From positions 1-36,828 of the IMG/VR virus record IMGVR_UViG_3300046517_000041: 36,828 nucleotides of DNA; one strand, 5' to 3'. This stretch comes from a virus. Position numbers and translations under genes: made by a program. Positions 1 through 6,918 of this stretch are shown in pieces. Position 1 is the stretch's first letter; each line of letters begins with the position of its first letter. Under the pieces are notes generated by a model, which was given only the letters and a program-made list of their open reading frames with translations, was not told where the DNA came from and did not search any database.

Positions 1-2
1 TA

Positions 3-563
3 AATGCCGAGCGCGAGCGAGCCAAGGATGTTATTGCAGTTAATAGCATTTTGAAGCAAGCTCAGAGTATTGACAACAATATTCAGATTAAAGCAGACTT
101 GTTCAATGCGGAAACGGTCGCAATCTATGATATCGCTCAGGCTATTCATGCCGATGCGAACGTGCTTGACAAGCACGGAGCGGTGGCTGAGGCAATGCTT
201 AAGCGATATCAACTCTATAAAGAGAAGATATTCGCTAATACGGCTGAAAACGTAGAACTTGCGAATAAACAGAACGCTATTCACAAGTATCTAAACGAAC
301 TAAAGGCAAAGCTCACTGAGGAAGAACGTGAGAAGTATCATCTTCTCAATATCGATTACAAGCCGAATCAGGTTAAGATTAAGCCGATTAATAGTCCTGC
401 TAAGCCTAAGAAATGGGATAAAGCAGATATCGTTAATGCGGCTAAGCGTGCTAACGTTCCGACTAGTGTAATTCAAATGATTTGCGTAGCTAAGAATATG
501 ACTCCTATGCAGGCGTCAGACAGTTTGCTTAATGCAGGGAGTAAGACAATCGAAGGTGAATAA
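3..563 (+). CDS. Hypothetical phage protein, 5' end missing
   Basis: The reading frame is open from base 3 with no stop, so the gene very probably starts before the window. An internal TTG at 51 is possible but has no clear Shine-Dalgarno site, and the residues upstream (NAERERAKDVIAV...) continue the same charged helical character. The visible protein is about 186 residues, mostly alpha-helical and rich in Lys, Glu and Ala, with a basic Pro/Lys linker in the middle (KPKKWDKAD). The C-terminal part (NAAKRANVPTSVIQMICVAK) could be a small helical DNA-binding unit, but I do not recognise a family. It overlaps the next start by one base (TAATG), so it is the first visible member of a translationally coupled early operon. 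Function unknown. Confidence 0.7.
   Translation, partial: NAERERAKDVIAVNSILKQAQSIDNNIQIKADLFNAETVAIYDIAQAIHADANVLDKHGAVAEAMLKRYQLYKEKIFANTAENVELANKQNAIHKYLNELKAKLTEEEREKYHLLNIDYKPNQVKIKPINSPAKPKKWDKADIVNAAKRANVPTSVIQMICVAKNMTPMQASDSLLNAGSKTIEGE
161..177. repeat. 17-base perfect palindrome with CTTGACAAG core
   Basis: CGTGCTTG-A-CAAGCACG is a perfect inverted repeat with a single central A. It shares the nine-base core CTTGACAAG with the palindrome on the promoter at 1490-1502. It lies inside the first coding sequence and has no -10 box at 16-18 bases, so it is not itself a promoter. It could be a second operator or chance within coding DNA. Confidence 0.4.
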
Positions 564-766
564 TGAAATGTCAGCAACTAATCGCTGATAATGATATCGA
601 GGGGCGATACGTTAGAACTTGTAAAAGGAATGCTACTCATGAAATAGTAGCAAAGAAATCTAGTCACTATCCAGAACAGGTATACGAATATCTGTGTAAT
701 ATCCATACTGCTAAAGCAGTTAAGATTGGATTAGCAGTAGATGTATTCGCTAGGAAACTTAAATGA
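563..766 (+). CDS. Small hypothetical protein with Cys/His residues
   Basis: A 67-residue protein whose ATG overlaps the previous stop (TAATG) and whose TGA overlaps the next ATG (ATGA), so it is sandwiched in a coupled operon. Four Cys/His-type positions (C3, C19, H25, then C45 with H48) could bind a metal, but the spacing does not match a zinc ribbon I can name. The C-terminus is basic (FARKLK). No signal peptide or membrane segment is visible. Function unknown; the tight coupling is the main evidence that it is a real gene. Confidence 0.65.
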   Translation: MKCQQLIADNDIEGRYVRTCKRNATHEIVAKKSSHYPEQVYEYLCNIHTAKAVKIGLAVDVFARKLK

Positions 767-981
767 GTGAGAAGATTATAAGAATCAGTTTTCCATTAAA
801 TCTAGAAGATAGACAATGGAATCTATTAGATGAAGGTGATGAAGTAACAGCAAAAGCAATCGAAGTAATGCTTAGACTTAAGCTAAATGCTGTTAGTATT
901 CCATGCGAAACACTTCATCTTGATGGAGTATGGGATAGTTGGGATGATGCGGGATGGGGCGATATAGACCTGATGAGGTAA
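763..981 (+). CDS. Small acidic hypothetical protein
   Basis: A 72-residue protein starting at the ATGA overlap with the preceding gene. The N-terminal half (IIRISFPLNLEDRQW) looks like a beta-strand/helix unit, and the C-terminal 25 residues are Trp- and Asp-rich (GVWDSWDDAGWGDIDLM). No family is recognised. The stop at 979-981 lies four bases before the next ATG, which has GAGG upstream at 974-977 inside this gene. The gene is supported by operon position and codon-phase continuity only. Confidence 0.6.
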   Translation: MSEKIIRISFPLNLEDRQWNLLDEGDEVTAKAIEVMLRLKLNAVSIPCETLHLDGVWDSWDDAGWGDIDLMR

Positions 982-984
982 CTA

Positions 985-1245
985 ATGAAACAACGTATTA
1001 ATCGGATGAATCACAAGTATACGTTGCAACAAATTAATGATAGCACTATCATTAAACGGGACGGAACGGAAGATTCCATTCTAGTGCATGAACATGTAGA
1101 AACAATCAGTCAAAGCTGGTATCATTGGCTGAGTGGGGTAAACATTCAACAGGCATTCCCGTATCTAAACGCGGACGAACGCGAATTTCTACTCACTGGC
1201 ATTACAGCAGAGAGATGGAATTCGATGTTCAATACTGAACGCTAA
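985..1245 (+). CDS. Small conserved-type phage protein
   Basis: An 86-residue protein with a well-placed GAGG Shine-Dalgarno site. The C-terminal half (IQQAFPYLNADEREFLLTGI) matches a pattern I associate with small phage and plasmid proteins of unknown function in which an 'ADEREFLLTGI' helix is followed by a W/F-x-x-F end. That recollection is not checked by search. A central YHWLSGV segment precedes it. No catalytic residues or membrane segment are evident. A strong hairpin follows the stop codon, so this may be the last gene of the first visible transcription segment. Confidence 0.65.
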   Translation: MKQRINRMNHKYTLQQINDSTIIKRDGTEDSILVHEHVETISQSWYHWLSGVNIQQAFPYLNADEREFLLTGITAERWNSMFNTER

Positions 1246-1252
1246 TACTTGC

Positions 1253-1282
1253 AATCCTCCCATTCTACGGAGTGGGAGGGTT
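1253..1282 (+). other. 10-bp hairpin between two small genes
   Basis: AATCCTCCCA (1253-1262) pairs with TGGGAGGGTT (1273-1282), with one G-T pair, around a 10-base loop. No T-run follows, so a classical rho-independent terminator is unlikely. The right arm contains GGGAGGG, a Shine-Dalgarno-like sequence 12 bases before the ATG at 1292, and the alternative site AGAGG (1283-1287) abuts the stem. The hairpin could therefore limit ribosome access to the next gene or mark an RNA-processing site. Confidence 0.55.
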
Positions 1283-1291
1283 AGAGGTATT

Positions 1292-1489
1292 ATGAAGATT
1301 CGATACCCGATATGGTTTGAATCACTCTCAGCATATGCGGTTCAAGGCATATATGAGATAATGAATTTCTTCCTTCCAATAAAGATTGATTGTGAGATTT
1401 GTAGTGATAGAATGGAAGTAAAAGATATTCATGAACATGTAATGAAACATGTAAAGACTGAACGTAGTCGGGCGAGTGTCTCAAAATAG
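1292..1489 (+). CDS. Small putative zinc-finger protein
   Basis: A 65-residue protein with ATG at 1292, close behind AGAGG. A CxxC pair (C34, C37) is followed by several His residues (IHEHVMKH, about 47-53), giving a plausible C2H2-like metal site; this is inference from spacing, not a recognised family. The N-terminal half is hydrophobic and aromatic, and the C-terminus is basic (KTERSRASVSK). The gene ends just before a strong promoter. A reading frame on the opposite strand covers the same bases but has no supporting signal. Confidence 0.5.
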   Translation: MKIRYPIWFESLSAYAVQGIYEIMNFFLPIKIDCEICSDRMEVKDIHEHVMKHVKTERSRASVSK

Positions 1490-1502
1490 GACTTGACAAG
1501 TC
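1490..1502. promoter_or_regulatory. Palindrome covering the -35 box, candidate operator
   Basis: GACTTG-A-CAAGTC is a perfect 13-base inverted repeat that wholly contains the TTGACA -35 box. A dimeric repressor bound here would block the promoter. No repressor gene is identified; the ribbon-helix-helix-like protein at 5634-5876 is a possible regulator by inference only. A related palindrome with the same CTTGACAAG core lies at 161-177. Confidence 0.45.
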
Positions 1503-1521
1503 GCCCAAAGTGTGCTATACT
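1493..1521 (+). promoter_or_regulatory. Near-consensus sigma70 promoter with extended -10
   Basis: TTGACA (1493-1498) is a perfect -35 box. After a 17-base spacer comes TATACT (1516-1521), matching TATAAT at five of six positions, with TG at 1513-1514 giving an extended -10 (TGCTATACT). Transcription should start near 1528. It faces the gene at 1557 and the SprT-SNF2 gene. This is the best promoter in the window and suggests a transcription unit read early by host RNA polymerase. Confidence 0.85.
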
Positions 1522-1556
1522 GAAGTGTAAAATCGGAGTTTGCGGAGATTACATGT

Positions 1557-1784
1557 ATGAAATATTCGTTTAATGAGATAGTCGCACAAGCATTAAAAGA
1601 CCGCGACACACTAAATGCAGGAACTAAATACGATAAACATGCATTCTATGCGGACATAGATGCTAATCGAATTGAAGTAATCGTGCATCCTCAGAATGCT
1701 CACGGTTCACAAATTGCAATCGGACGTTACGTGTATAGAGAAATCCACGGACTAATCGAACGGTTTAGAATCAATCATCTGTAA
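1557..1784 (+). CDS. Small hypothetical protein, first gene after the strong promoter
   Basis: A 75-residue protein starting at ATG 1557, with GGAG at 1544-1547 nine bases upstream. A nearby ATG at 1553 gives only a six-codon frame and is discounted. The sequence mixes helices and strands (NRIEVIVHPQNAHGSQIAIG) and ends in a helix (REIHGLIERFRINHL). No family is recognised. As the first gene of the strongest promoter in the window it should be made early and in quantity, which makes a host-takeover or regulatory role plausible but unproven. The SprT-SNF2 gene follows 11 bases later. Confidence 0.65.
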   Translation: MKYSFNEIVAQALKDRDTLNAGTKYDKHAFYADIDANRIEVIVHPQNAHGSQIAIGRYVYREIHGLIERFRINHL

Positions 1785-1795
1785 TAGAGGAGTAA

Positions 1796-3898
1796 ATGGA
1801 ACGTAGTAAAGCAGTAGAATTGCTACGGGCTGAGTTAGACCAACATGGTCTGACGGATTGGGGCATTCGTCTCAATCAGAACATTAATGCTCCATTCTTA
1901 GGATTGTGCAGCTACAAGGACAAATGCATTATACTTAATGCACATCATGTAGACCAGCATCCTGAAGTGGAGCTAATCAACACAATCAAGCACGAAGTAG
2001 CTCATGCATTAACGCCTGGTAACGGACATAATAGTGTATGGGCGGAAAAAGCTAGAGAGATTGGTTGTGACAATGTGAATCCTTGTGCTGGATTCGGATT
2101 ATCACCAAATATCATCGATGCTATTCGTAGTGGCGCTGATATTGAAGTGACAATCGATGAAACGGTTACAAGGAATTTCAATTACAAAGTAACACGCTTG
2201 CAAGATAAGTGTGAAACTTGCGGTAAAGTTGCGGTATTCGACAGGGAAATGACGGTTCCGGGTAAAACGGAAACGGACCATGAAGTTAAGATTACATTTC
2301 TAAAGTGTGGTCATATCAAATCAGTAGTTCTGCCGAAGGCAACTCCATTTCACTTAATGACGTGGGGCGGCAGTCTGACATGCAAGCACGAATGGCTACG
2401 TAATACTTGCTTAGAATGTGGCGCAAATCGTCCATTCCCATTCCAAGTAGAAGGAATGAAGTTTGGTGAACGCGCATTAATGATGGGCAAGGGCGTAGGA
2501 ATAATGGATGATATGGGACTGGGTAAAACAGTCCAAGCGGCTGGAATAGTTAAGCATCATCCAGAATTAGGTAAGTTCTGTCTAGCAGTTAAATCAGCAG
2601 TAAAGTTTCAATTCTTCAAGTCATTCCTTAATATCTGTGGTGATGAATTCCTGCCGCAGATAATCAATTCGTCAAACGATTTCCTGATTCCTCAGTTAAA
2701 AGTCTACATCATTAGCTACGATATGCTAGTGTTCAAGACGAAAAAGCTGAAGAGTGGGAAAACGGTCAAGCAGGGATTCGACGTTCAGAAGTTAATTGAT
2801 GCTGGCGTAAAATGCCTCATCATGGATGAATGCCAGCAGATTAAGAATCCAGATAGTAGTCGAACACAGGAAATGCGGAAACTTGCTAAGCATTGCAAGA
2901 TAATCGCATTGTCAGGAACTCCGTGGAAGAATAATGGTAGCGAATTCTTCTCAGTGCTGAATATGATTGACCCGATTAGGTTCAATTCATACGCTGCATT
3001 CTGTGATAGATGGGTAGCTACATACTGGGACGGAAACAAGTATAAGACAGGCGGGATTAAGAATCCTAAGCACTTCCAAGACTTCACTAAAGACTTCATC
3101 ATTAGACGCGAGCGCGCGACTGTCCTACCAGAACTACCGATTATCAATCGGCAGAAGCTGTTAGTTCAAATGAACGAGATTGAAGAGAAAACGTATAATG
3201 ATGAAACGAGTGACTTCGTAAAGTGGTGGAACGATAAAGTTCTCAGTGGTGAAGATACCAAAGCTGATACTGGAATGCAATTGTTAGCGAAGCTCAGTAG
3301 ATTGCGTCATATCAGCGGACTGGCAAAGATTCCAGCTACATTGGAATTCATTGAACAGTTCATGGAGCAAGCTGATAATAAGAAACTACTGATTGGTGTT
3401 CATCATATCGATGTAGGTAACATATTGTATGATGAACTAAAAGAGAAGTTCGAGCCGCTCGGTGTGAAAGTATTAAAGATTACAGGCGCAATGAATAGCA
3501 TGGATAAATACCATGCACAAGAGGAATTCAATAAGCATCCTCAAGTTCTGTGCGTAGCATCTACATTGGCAGCAGGTGAAGGAATGAATCTTCAGACTGC
3601 TAACAATATCCTAATGCACGAACGGCAATGGAATCCTGCGAATGAACAGCAATTCGAGGATAGAATCATTAGAATCGGTCAGACAGCTAATAATGTGACT
3701 GGCACGTATGTGCTAGGCATAGATACAGTAGATGACTTGTTTGATGGAATCGTGAATCAGAAGCGGAATCAATTCCACAAGTCAATGAATCAGAATGAAT
3801 TGTCTAATCCGAACTGGAATGAATCAGACCTGCTGAAAGAACTGGCTAATCTGATTGTATCCAAGTTCCAAAAGAAGCAGAAAGGAATCGCTGCATAA
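1796..3898 (+). CDS. SprT-like metalloprotease fused to SNF2-family DNA translocase
   Basis: A 700-residue protein with two enzymatic parts. Residues ~1-115 resemble the SprT/Spartan metalloprotease fold: HEVAH at 66-70 is the HExxH zinc site, H78 is the likely third ligand, and W82 follows as in SprT proteins. Two Cys pairs (C139/C142 and C205/C208, with C171, H173, C196 and H198 nearby) suggest zinc ribbons linking the parts. Residues ~213-640 are an SF2/SNF2 motor: Walker A MGLGKT (240-245), Walker B DECQ (344-347) instead of DEAH, SGTP (373-376), motif V AGEGMNLQ (593-600) and motif VI QQFEDRIIRIGQ (618-629). SprT proteins cut proteins cross-linked to DNA, and SNF2 motors move along duplex DNA or strip proteins. 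The fusion suggests DNA-protein crosslink removal or clearing of host DNA-bound proteins, by inference. RBS is GAGG at 1788-1791. Confidence 0.88.
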   Translation: MERSKAVELLRAELDQHGLTDWGIRLNQNINAPFLGLCSYKDKCIILNAHHVDQHPEVELINTIKHEVAHALTPGNGHNSVWAEKAREIGCDNVNPCAGFGLSPNIIDAIRSGADIEVTIDETVTRNFNYKVTRLQDKCETCGKVAVFDREMTVPGKTETDHEVKITFLKCGHIKSVVLPKATPFHLMTWGGSLTCKHEWLRNTCLECGANRPFPFQVEGMKFGERALMMGKGVGIMDDMGLGKTVQAAGIVKHHPELGKFCLAVKSAVKFQFFKSFLNICGDEFLPQIINSSNDFLIPQLKVYIISYDMLVFKTKKLKSGKTVKQGFDVQKLIDAGVKCLIMDECQQIKNPDSSRTQEMRKLAKHCKIIALSGTPWKNNGSEFFSVLNMIDPIRFNSYAAFCDRWVATYWDGNKYKTGGIKNPKHFQDFTKDFIIRRERATVLPELPIINRQKLLVQMNEIEEKTYNDETSDFVKWWNDKVLSGEDTKADTGMQLLAKLSRLRHISGLAKIPATLEFIEQFMEQADNKKLLIGVHHIDVGNILYDELKEKFEPLGVKVLKITGAMNSMDKYHAQEEFNKHPQVLCVASTLAAGEGMNLQTANNILMHERQWNPANEQQFEDRIIRIGQTANNVTGTYVLGIDTVDDLFDGIVNQKRNQFHKSMNQNELSNPNWNESDLLKELANLIVSKFQKKQKGIAA

Positions 3899-3900
3899 TC

Positions 3901-4116
3901 ATGTCATTACTTGAACAAGCAAAGAAATTATCGAGAGGACGAGACGTAAAAGGAATTTCTGAAGAGCATTTGGAATTAGTTGAAGCATGGTTAAATGATG
4001 AAATTAATGGTGTCCAATTGAGAAAAGTTCTCAAGATATCAAATGGTGTTGGACACTATATATTGATAGCCAATGCAGCTAAGACTATCTTTCTTAGAAA
4101 GAAAATGGGAAAATAA
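3901..4116 (+). CDS. Small hypothetical protein, possible DNA-binding helices
   Basis: A 71-residue protein starting two bases after the SprT-SNF2 stop. It is helical, with 'ISEEHLELVEAWLNDEINGVQLRKVLKI' followed by a basic end (FLRKKMGK). This resembles a small helix-turn-helix-type protein, but no exact family is recognised. Its stop overlaps the next start (TAATG). Codon use matches the neighbours. Function unknown. Confidence 0.6.
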   Translation: MSLLEQAKKLSRGRDVKGISEEHLELVEAWLNDEINGVQLRKVLKISNGVGHYILIANAAKTIFLRKKMGK

Positions 4117-4316
4117 TGAATCAATACAAAGAAGATGATTTGCTGCGTGATATTAACGCGATTAGAAGCACGATAAAGGAATTCAGAGCGTTCACTACGC
4201 GGCTTCTGAATCATGTTAATGCAGCTTCAGCTAATGAAATTACCCATGTGGAAAGTAACATCATTCTCATGGAAATGGAAATCCTGAATACGAATATCAA
4301 GCGGATTATAAAGTAA
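4116..4316 (+). CDS. Small coiled-coil hypothetical protein
   Basis: A 66-residue, almost entirely helical protein with heptad-like spacing of Ile/Leu residues, suggesting a coiled coil or small helical bundle. It is joined by TAATG overlaps to both neighbours, so its translation is coupled to the nuclease that follows. No catalytic motif, Cys cluster or membrane segment is seen. It may be a small partner of the nuclease, by position only. Confidence 0.6.
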   Translation: MNQYKEDDLLRDINAIRSTIKEFRAFTTRLLNHVNAASANEITHVESNIILMEMEILNTNIKRIIK

Positions 4317-5269
4317 TGGACATAATCGAATCACCTAAGAAGAACGTCATATTCGACGCTACTCTGGTGAACGGTTTGGCATGTCCAAGATTCTTTGACC
4401 TGAGATACAATCGTCTACTTCAGCAAAGAACGGGTAAGTCAAATAGTCTTGAATGTGGTTCAATCGTTCACACAGTACTTGAAGTTTACTTCAACAGTAC
4501 AATTGCAGGTATTAAGAAGTCGGACGCGATTCAATATGGTCTTACAGCTGGTCAGCAGTATATTGCTGGGTGTATCCATTGTACTGATTTCCAACCTACT
4601 GATTCTATCTTGGTTCCTAGTTGTGGACACAAGATAAATCAGTATCCTGGTGTACACAATACTCCGCCTGATAACGAAGGCTACAGCATCGGATGGAAGT
4701 GGGTACTCGAAACGATGGAGCAATACTTCGAGTACTACAAGAATGATTTCTGGGTTCCATTAGAAGTTGAAATAGTTAAACGAGAAGTAATCTACGAAGA
4801 CGATAATATCCGTGTAATGTGGAAAGCTAAGCTAGACACACTCATGGATACGCTTCAAGCTATTCTGCCGATGGATCATAAGACGATGAAGCAGAATAGA
4901 GATACTGTGGACTTGAATATTCAGTTCATGGGTCAGGCGTTCTTAGCTAAGTCTCGACACGTTGTAGTTAATAAGATTGGATTCCAAAAGTCACTTAAGC
5001 CGGAGCAGAAATTCCTCCGTCCAATCATTACATACACCGCTGATAGGTTGTTAGAGTGGCAGAGTGAAATCATTCCAAGTTATGCGTATCGTATCTTGGG
5101 ATATAGTGAAAGTGAATACTGGCCTCCTGATTATTCAAGATGTGAAGGTAAGTTCGGCAATTGCGTATTCATGGATTGTTGTAAGTTAGACCGGAATATG
5201 CGAGAGCAGGAACTCAATATTAACTTTATCACTGGTCCCAAGTGGGACGTGAGAAATGATAATGACTGA
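4316..5269 (+). CDS. RecB/Cas4-like PD-(D/E)XK nuclease with Fe-S-type cysteines
   Basis: A 317-residue protein with the core of the PD-(D/E)XK superfamily in the expected order: GSIVHTVLEVYF (H52), WKAKLDTLMDT (D174) and ILPMDHKT (D187, K189), followed by a Q-containing helix near 203-207. One Cys near the N-terminus (C23, LACPRFFDLRY) and a cluster near the C-terminus (C276, C283, C288, C289) match the arrangement that holds a 4Fe-4S cluster in Cas4 and AddB nucleases. Such phage proteins are exonucleases for end resection and recombination. No CRISPR genes or arrays are present, so a CRISPR-adaptation role is not supported. The Sak4-like ATPase at 6062 suggests a shared recombination role. 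Confidence 0.85.
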   Translation: MDIIESPKKNVIFDATLVNGLACPRFFDLRYNRLLQQRTGKSNSLECGSIVHTVLEVYFNSTIAGIKKSDAIQYGLTAGQQYIAGCIHCTDFQPTDSILVPSCGHKINQYPGVHNTPPDNEGYSIGWKWVLETMEQYFEYYKNDFWVPLEVEIVKREVIYEDDNIRVMWKAKLDTLMDTLQAILPMDHKTMKQNRDTVDLNIQFMGQAFLAKSRHVVVNKIGFQKSLKPEQKFLRPIITYTADRLLEWQSEIIPSYAYRILGYSESEYWPPDYSRCEGKFGNCVFMDCCKLDRNMREQELNINFITGPKWDVRNDND

Positions 5270-5498
5270 TGAGAAAGACGGACTAGTTCATGATTTTAAG
5301 AGTCCGCGTAAAGCGCATATTATAGACTATAGGATTCACGTCAAGTTCATTCAAGACGGAATCACAGGAGTAATGAATGGTGAAGGAGTTGACTTCATTA
5401 AAGATGAACCGGCTGCCATCATTCGGCATAAGCACATGCGGCTATTTACCGGATTGTCCGGTGTAATTGGTGACTATATCCGGAATAACAAGGTATGA
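5256..5498 (+). CDS. Small hypothetical protein
   Basis: An 80-residue protein overlapping the nuclease gene by 14 bases. Two starts are possible, ATG 5256 and ATG 5262 (MTDEKDGL...); neither has a strong Shine-Dalgarno site, which fits coupling to the upstream gene. The protein has a strand-rich centre (HIIDYRIHVKFIQDGITGVM) and a C-terminal helix with Gly (FTGLSGVIGDYIRNNKV). No family recognised. Its TGA overlaps the next ATG (ATGA). Confidence 0.6.
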   Translation: MIMTDEKDGLVHDFKSPRKAHIIDYRIHVKFIQDGITGVMNGEGVDFIKDEPAAIIRHKHMRLFTGLSGVIGDYIRNNKV

Positions 5499-5731
5499 GG
5501 ACGATTAAGGTTAATGCAATCGTAGAGTTTGAGGAACTCCATTCGATTCCAATGCTAGTAAACGTTCTAAAGACTGTAATCGAGAAGGCTTTCTTTCTAG
5601 GAAGCAAAGTAATTTTGTTAGAGGTAACTGAAGATGTTATTCCAGCCGAAGGGCTACAAGAGACAGGCGACGTACGCGAATCCGACATTGGAACTCCGGC
5701 GTCGCTTAGATACAATGGCAGCAATGAATAA
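5495..5731 (+). CDS. Small hypothetical protein overlapping a downstream gene
   Basis: A 78-residue protein starting at an ATGA overlap. The first 55 residues form a plausible alpha/beta unit (IKVNAIVEFEEL, then VLKTVIEKAFFLGSKVILLEV). The last 32 codons are shared, in another frame, with the gene starting at 5634, which has its own ribosome-binding site, so the tail is probably under dual constraint. Function unknown. Confidence 0.55.
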   Translation: MRTIKVNAIVEFEELHSIPMLVNVLKTVIEKAFFLGSKVILLEVTEDVIPAEGLQETGDVRESDIGTPASLRYNGSNE

Positions 5732-5876
5732 TTGCAGCCGGTCATATGTAATCACTAAGTTGTTAGCTAAGAGTCTTGGACTCGATGAATTGTGGAGAGA
5801 ATATGAAGAACTTGAAAGAAATTACAACAGAAATAATGCTAATCGGCGCGGTAAAAAGGCTCGAAGAACTAAATAA
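5634..5876 (+). CDS. Ribbon-helix-helix-like small DNA-binding protein
   Basis: An 80-residue protein with AGAGG at 5620-5624 before its ATG. Residues ~17-50 (PTLELRRRLDTMAAMNNCSR, then SYVITKLLAKSLGL) have the strand-helix-turn-helix layout of Arc/CopG-type ribbon-helix-helix proteins, and the C-terminus is strongly basic (NRRGKKARRTK). Such proteins bind palindromic operators as dimers, so it is a candidate regulator of this operon or of the palindromic promoter at 1490; this is inference. It overlaps the upstream gene by 98 bases and the downstream gene by 74 bases, an unusually dense arrangement. Confidence 0.6.
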   Translation: MLFQPKGYKRQATYANPTLELRRRLDTMAAMNNCSRSYVITKLLAKSLGLDELWREYEELERNYNRNNANRRGKKARRTK

Positions 5877-6078
5877 CGAAACAGATCAACTTAAAAAATT
5901 GATCGAAAAGTTACAGCCATCTCCGTTAAAGATGGCAGATTTCGCCAGTCTTCCAAAAACTAAAAATAAGAAGTACACAAGGGCGAAGCCTCATTGGACT
6001 CAACTGCCTGAAAATCAGGAAAAGATGAAGAAGCAACTTCTCAAAATGAGAAAGGCTAGGGATGCCAAATCTAGGTAA
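5803..6078 (+). CDS. Basic coiled-coil hypothetical protein
   Basis: A 91-residue protein from ATG 5803, chosen over an upstream in-frame TTG at 5776 because GGAGAGA (5794-5800) sits just before it. Residues ~1-40 form a helical, coiled-coil-like region (AVKRLEELNNETDQLKKLIE). The C-terminal half is strongly basic (KTKNKKYTRAKPHW, then MKKQLLKMRKARDAKSR), suggesting nucleic-acid contact. It overlaps the gene before by 74 bases and the ATPase after by 17 bases. No named family. Confidence 0.6.
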   Translation: MKNLKEITTEIMLIGAVKRLEELNNETDQLKKLIEKLQPSPLKMADFASLPKTKNKKYTRAKPHWTQLPENQEKMKKQLLKMRKARDAKSR

Positions 6079-6895
6079 TGTAGACCCCACAATACAATAC
6101 GTAATGATGAAAGGCGAGCCAGGTACTCGTAAGAGTACAGCCGCGCTTAGTTATCCTGGTAAACAGTATTGGTTTAGTTGGGATCGTAAGATGTCAGGTA
6201 TCCTAATTCCTGCTAAGAAATGGGGACTTGACCTTAAGCAGATTGATTTCGACGATTACGATGACTGGTCTAAAGCAGCAGCGAAGCTACAGAGTTTCCA
6301 AGTAAACTGTCCATACAAGACTCTAATATTCGATTCAATTACTTCTTGTGCAGATATGACATTGCGTCAGACTCTAAGCATGAAGAAAGGTAAGAATAGG
6401 CAAAGTGGTGCAGCCGCGGGTAAGCAGATTGCGGGTATCGCAGTGAATGAAATCGAAGACTATAATGCGGAGTCTTCAGCATTGAATGAACTAATCGCAT
6501 TAACAAAGGACATCAATAATTTCCATAAAGTGAATATCATTCTGATCGCTCACGTTATGGAAGCATCCTATCAGAATGTAACGAATGGGGAGAATCGGAT
6601 TAGTCGTACGATTGTCACTGCGGGCAAACGTGTTGCTGCTAAGATTCCGGCTTATTGTACTGAAGTGTATCATTTCAATATTAAGAAAGGTTTTGATGTC
6701 TCGGCAGGAGGACAATATGCATTACTAACTGAGCATACCGGAGACGATTTCGCACGTACAGCACTCGGATTGCCGAAAGAAATTATCATCGGCGATGACC
6801 CTTTGTACAGCAAGTGGGTAGCACCAGCTATCCAGAAATTAAAAGACCTTCCAGACGAACAACAAGTAAAAACTTTCTCACCTACAAAAGCCTAG
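6062..6895 (+). CDS. Sak4/RecA-like phage ATPase (AAA_24 type)
   Basis: A 277-residue P-loop ATPase. Walker A is GEPGTRKST (18-26), Walker B is TLIFDSIT with D91, and a later strand ending in His (NIILIAHV) fits the sensor position of RecA-core phage ATPases. The compact size and the ssDNA-binding-like gene just downstream fit the Sak4 group of single-strand annealing/recombination proteins. It probably works with the PD-(D/E)XK nuclease and the next protein in recombination-dependent repair or replication. AGGCTAGGG lies before the ATG. An AAA_24 protein of other role is the alternative; sequence alone cannot separate these. Confidence 0.8.
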   Translation: MPNLGNVDPTIQYVMMKGEPGTRKSTAALSYPGKQYWFSWDRKMSGILIPAKKWGLDLKQIDFDDYDDWSKAAAKLQSFQVNCPYKTLIFDSITSCADMTLRQTLSMKKGKNRQSGAAAGKQIAGIAVNEIEDYNAESSALNELIALTKDINNFHKVNIILIAHVMEASYQNVTNGENRISRTIVTAGKRVAAKIPAYCTEVYHFNIKKGFDVSAGGQYALLTEHTGDDFARTALGLPKEIIIGDDPLYSKWVAPAIQKLKDLPDEQQVKTFSPTKA

Positions 6896-6918
6896 TGAGA
6901 ATGGAGAGGGATTAGACA

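Noticed and set aside
1290-1508. Opposite-strand 72-residue frame over the zinc-finger gene
   Set aside because: No start signal, no conserved-looking composition, and it runs against the operon and into the promoter.
4316-5269. CRISPR-associated role for the Cas4-like nuclease
   Set aside because: No Cas1, Cas2 or repeat array found in the window.
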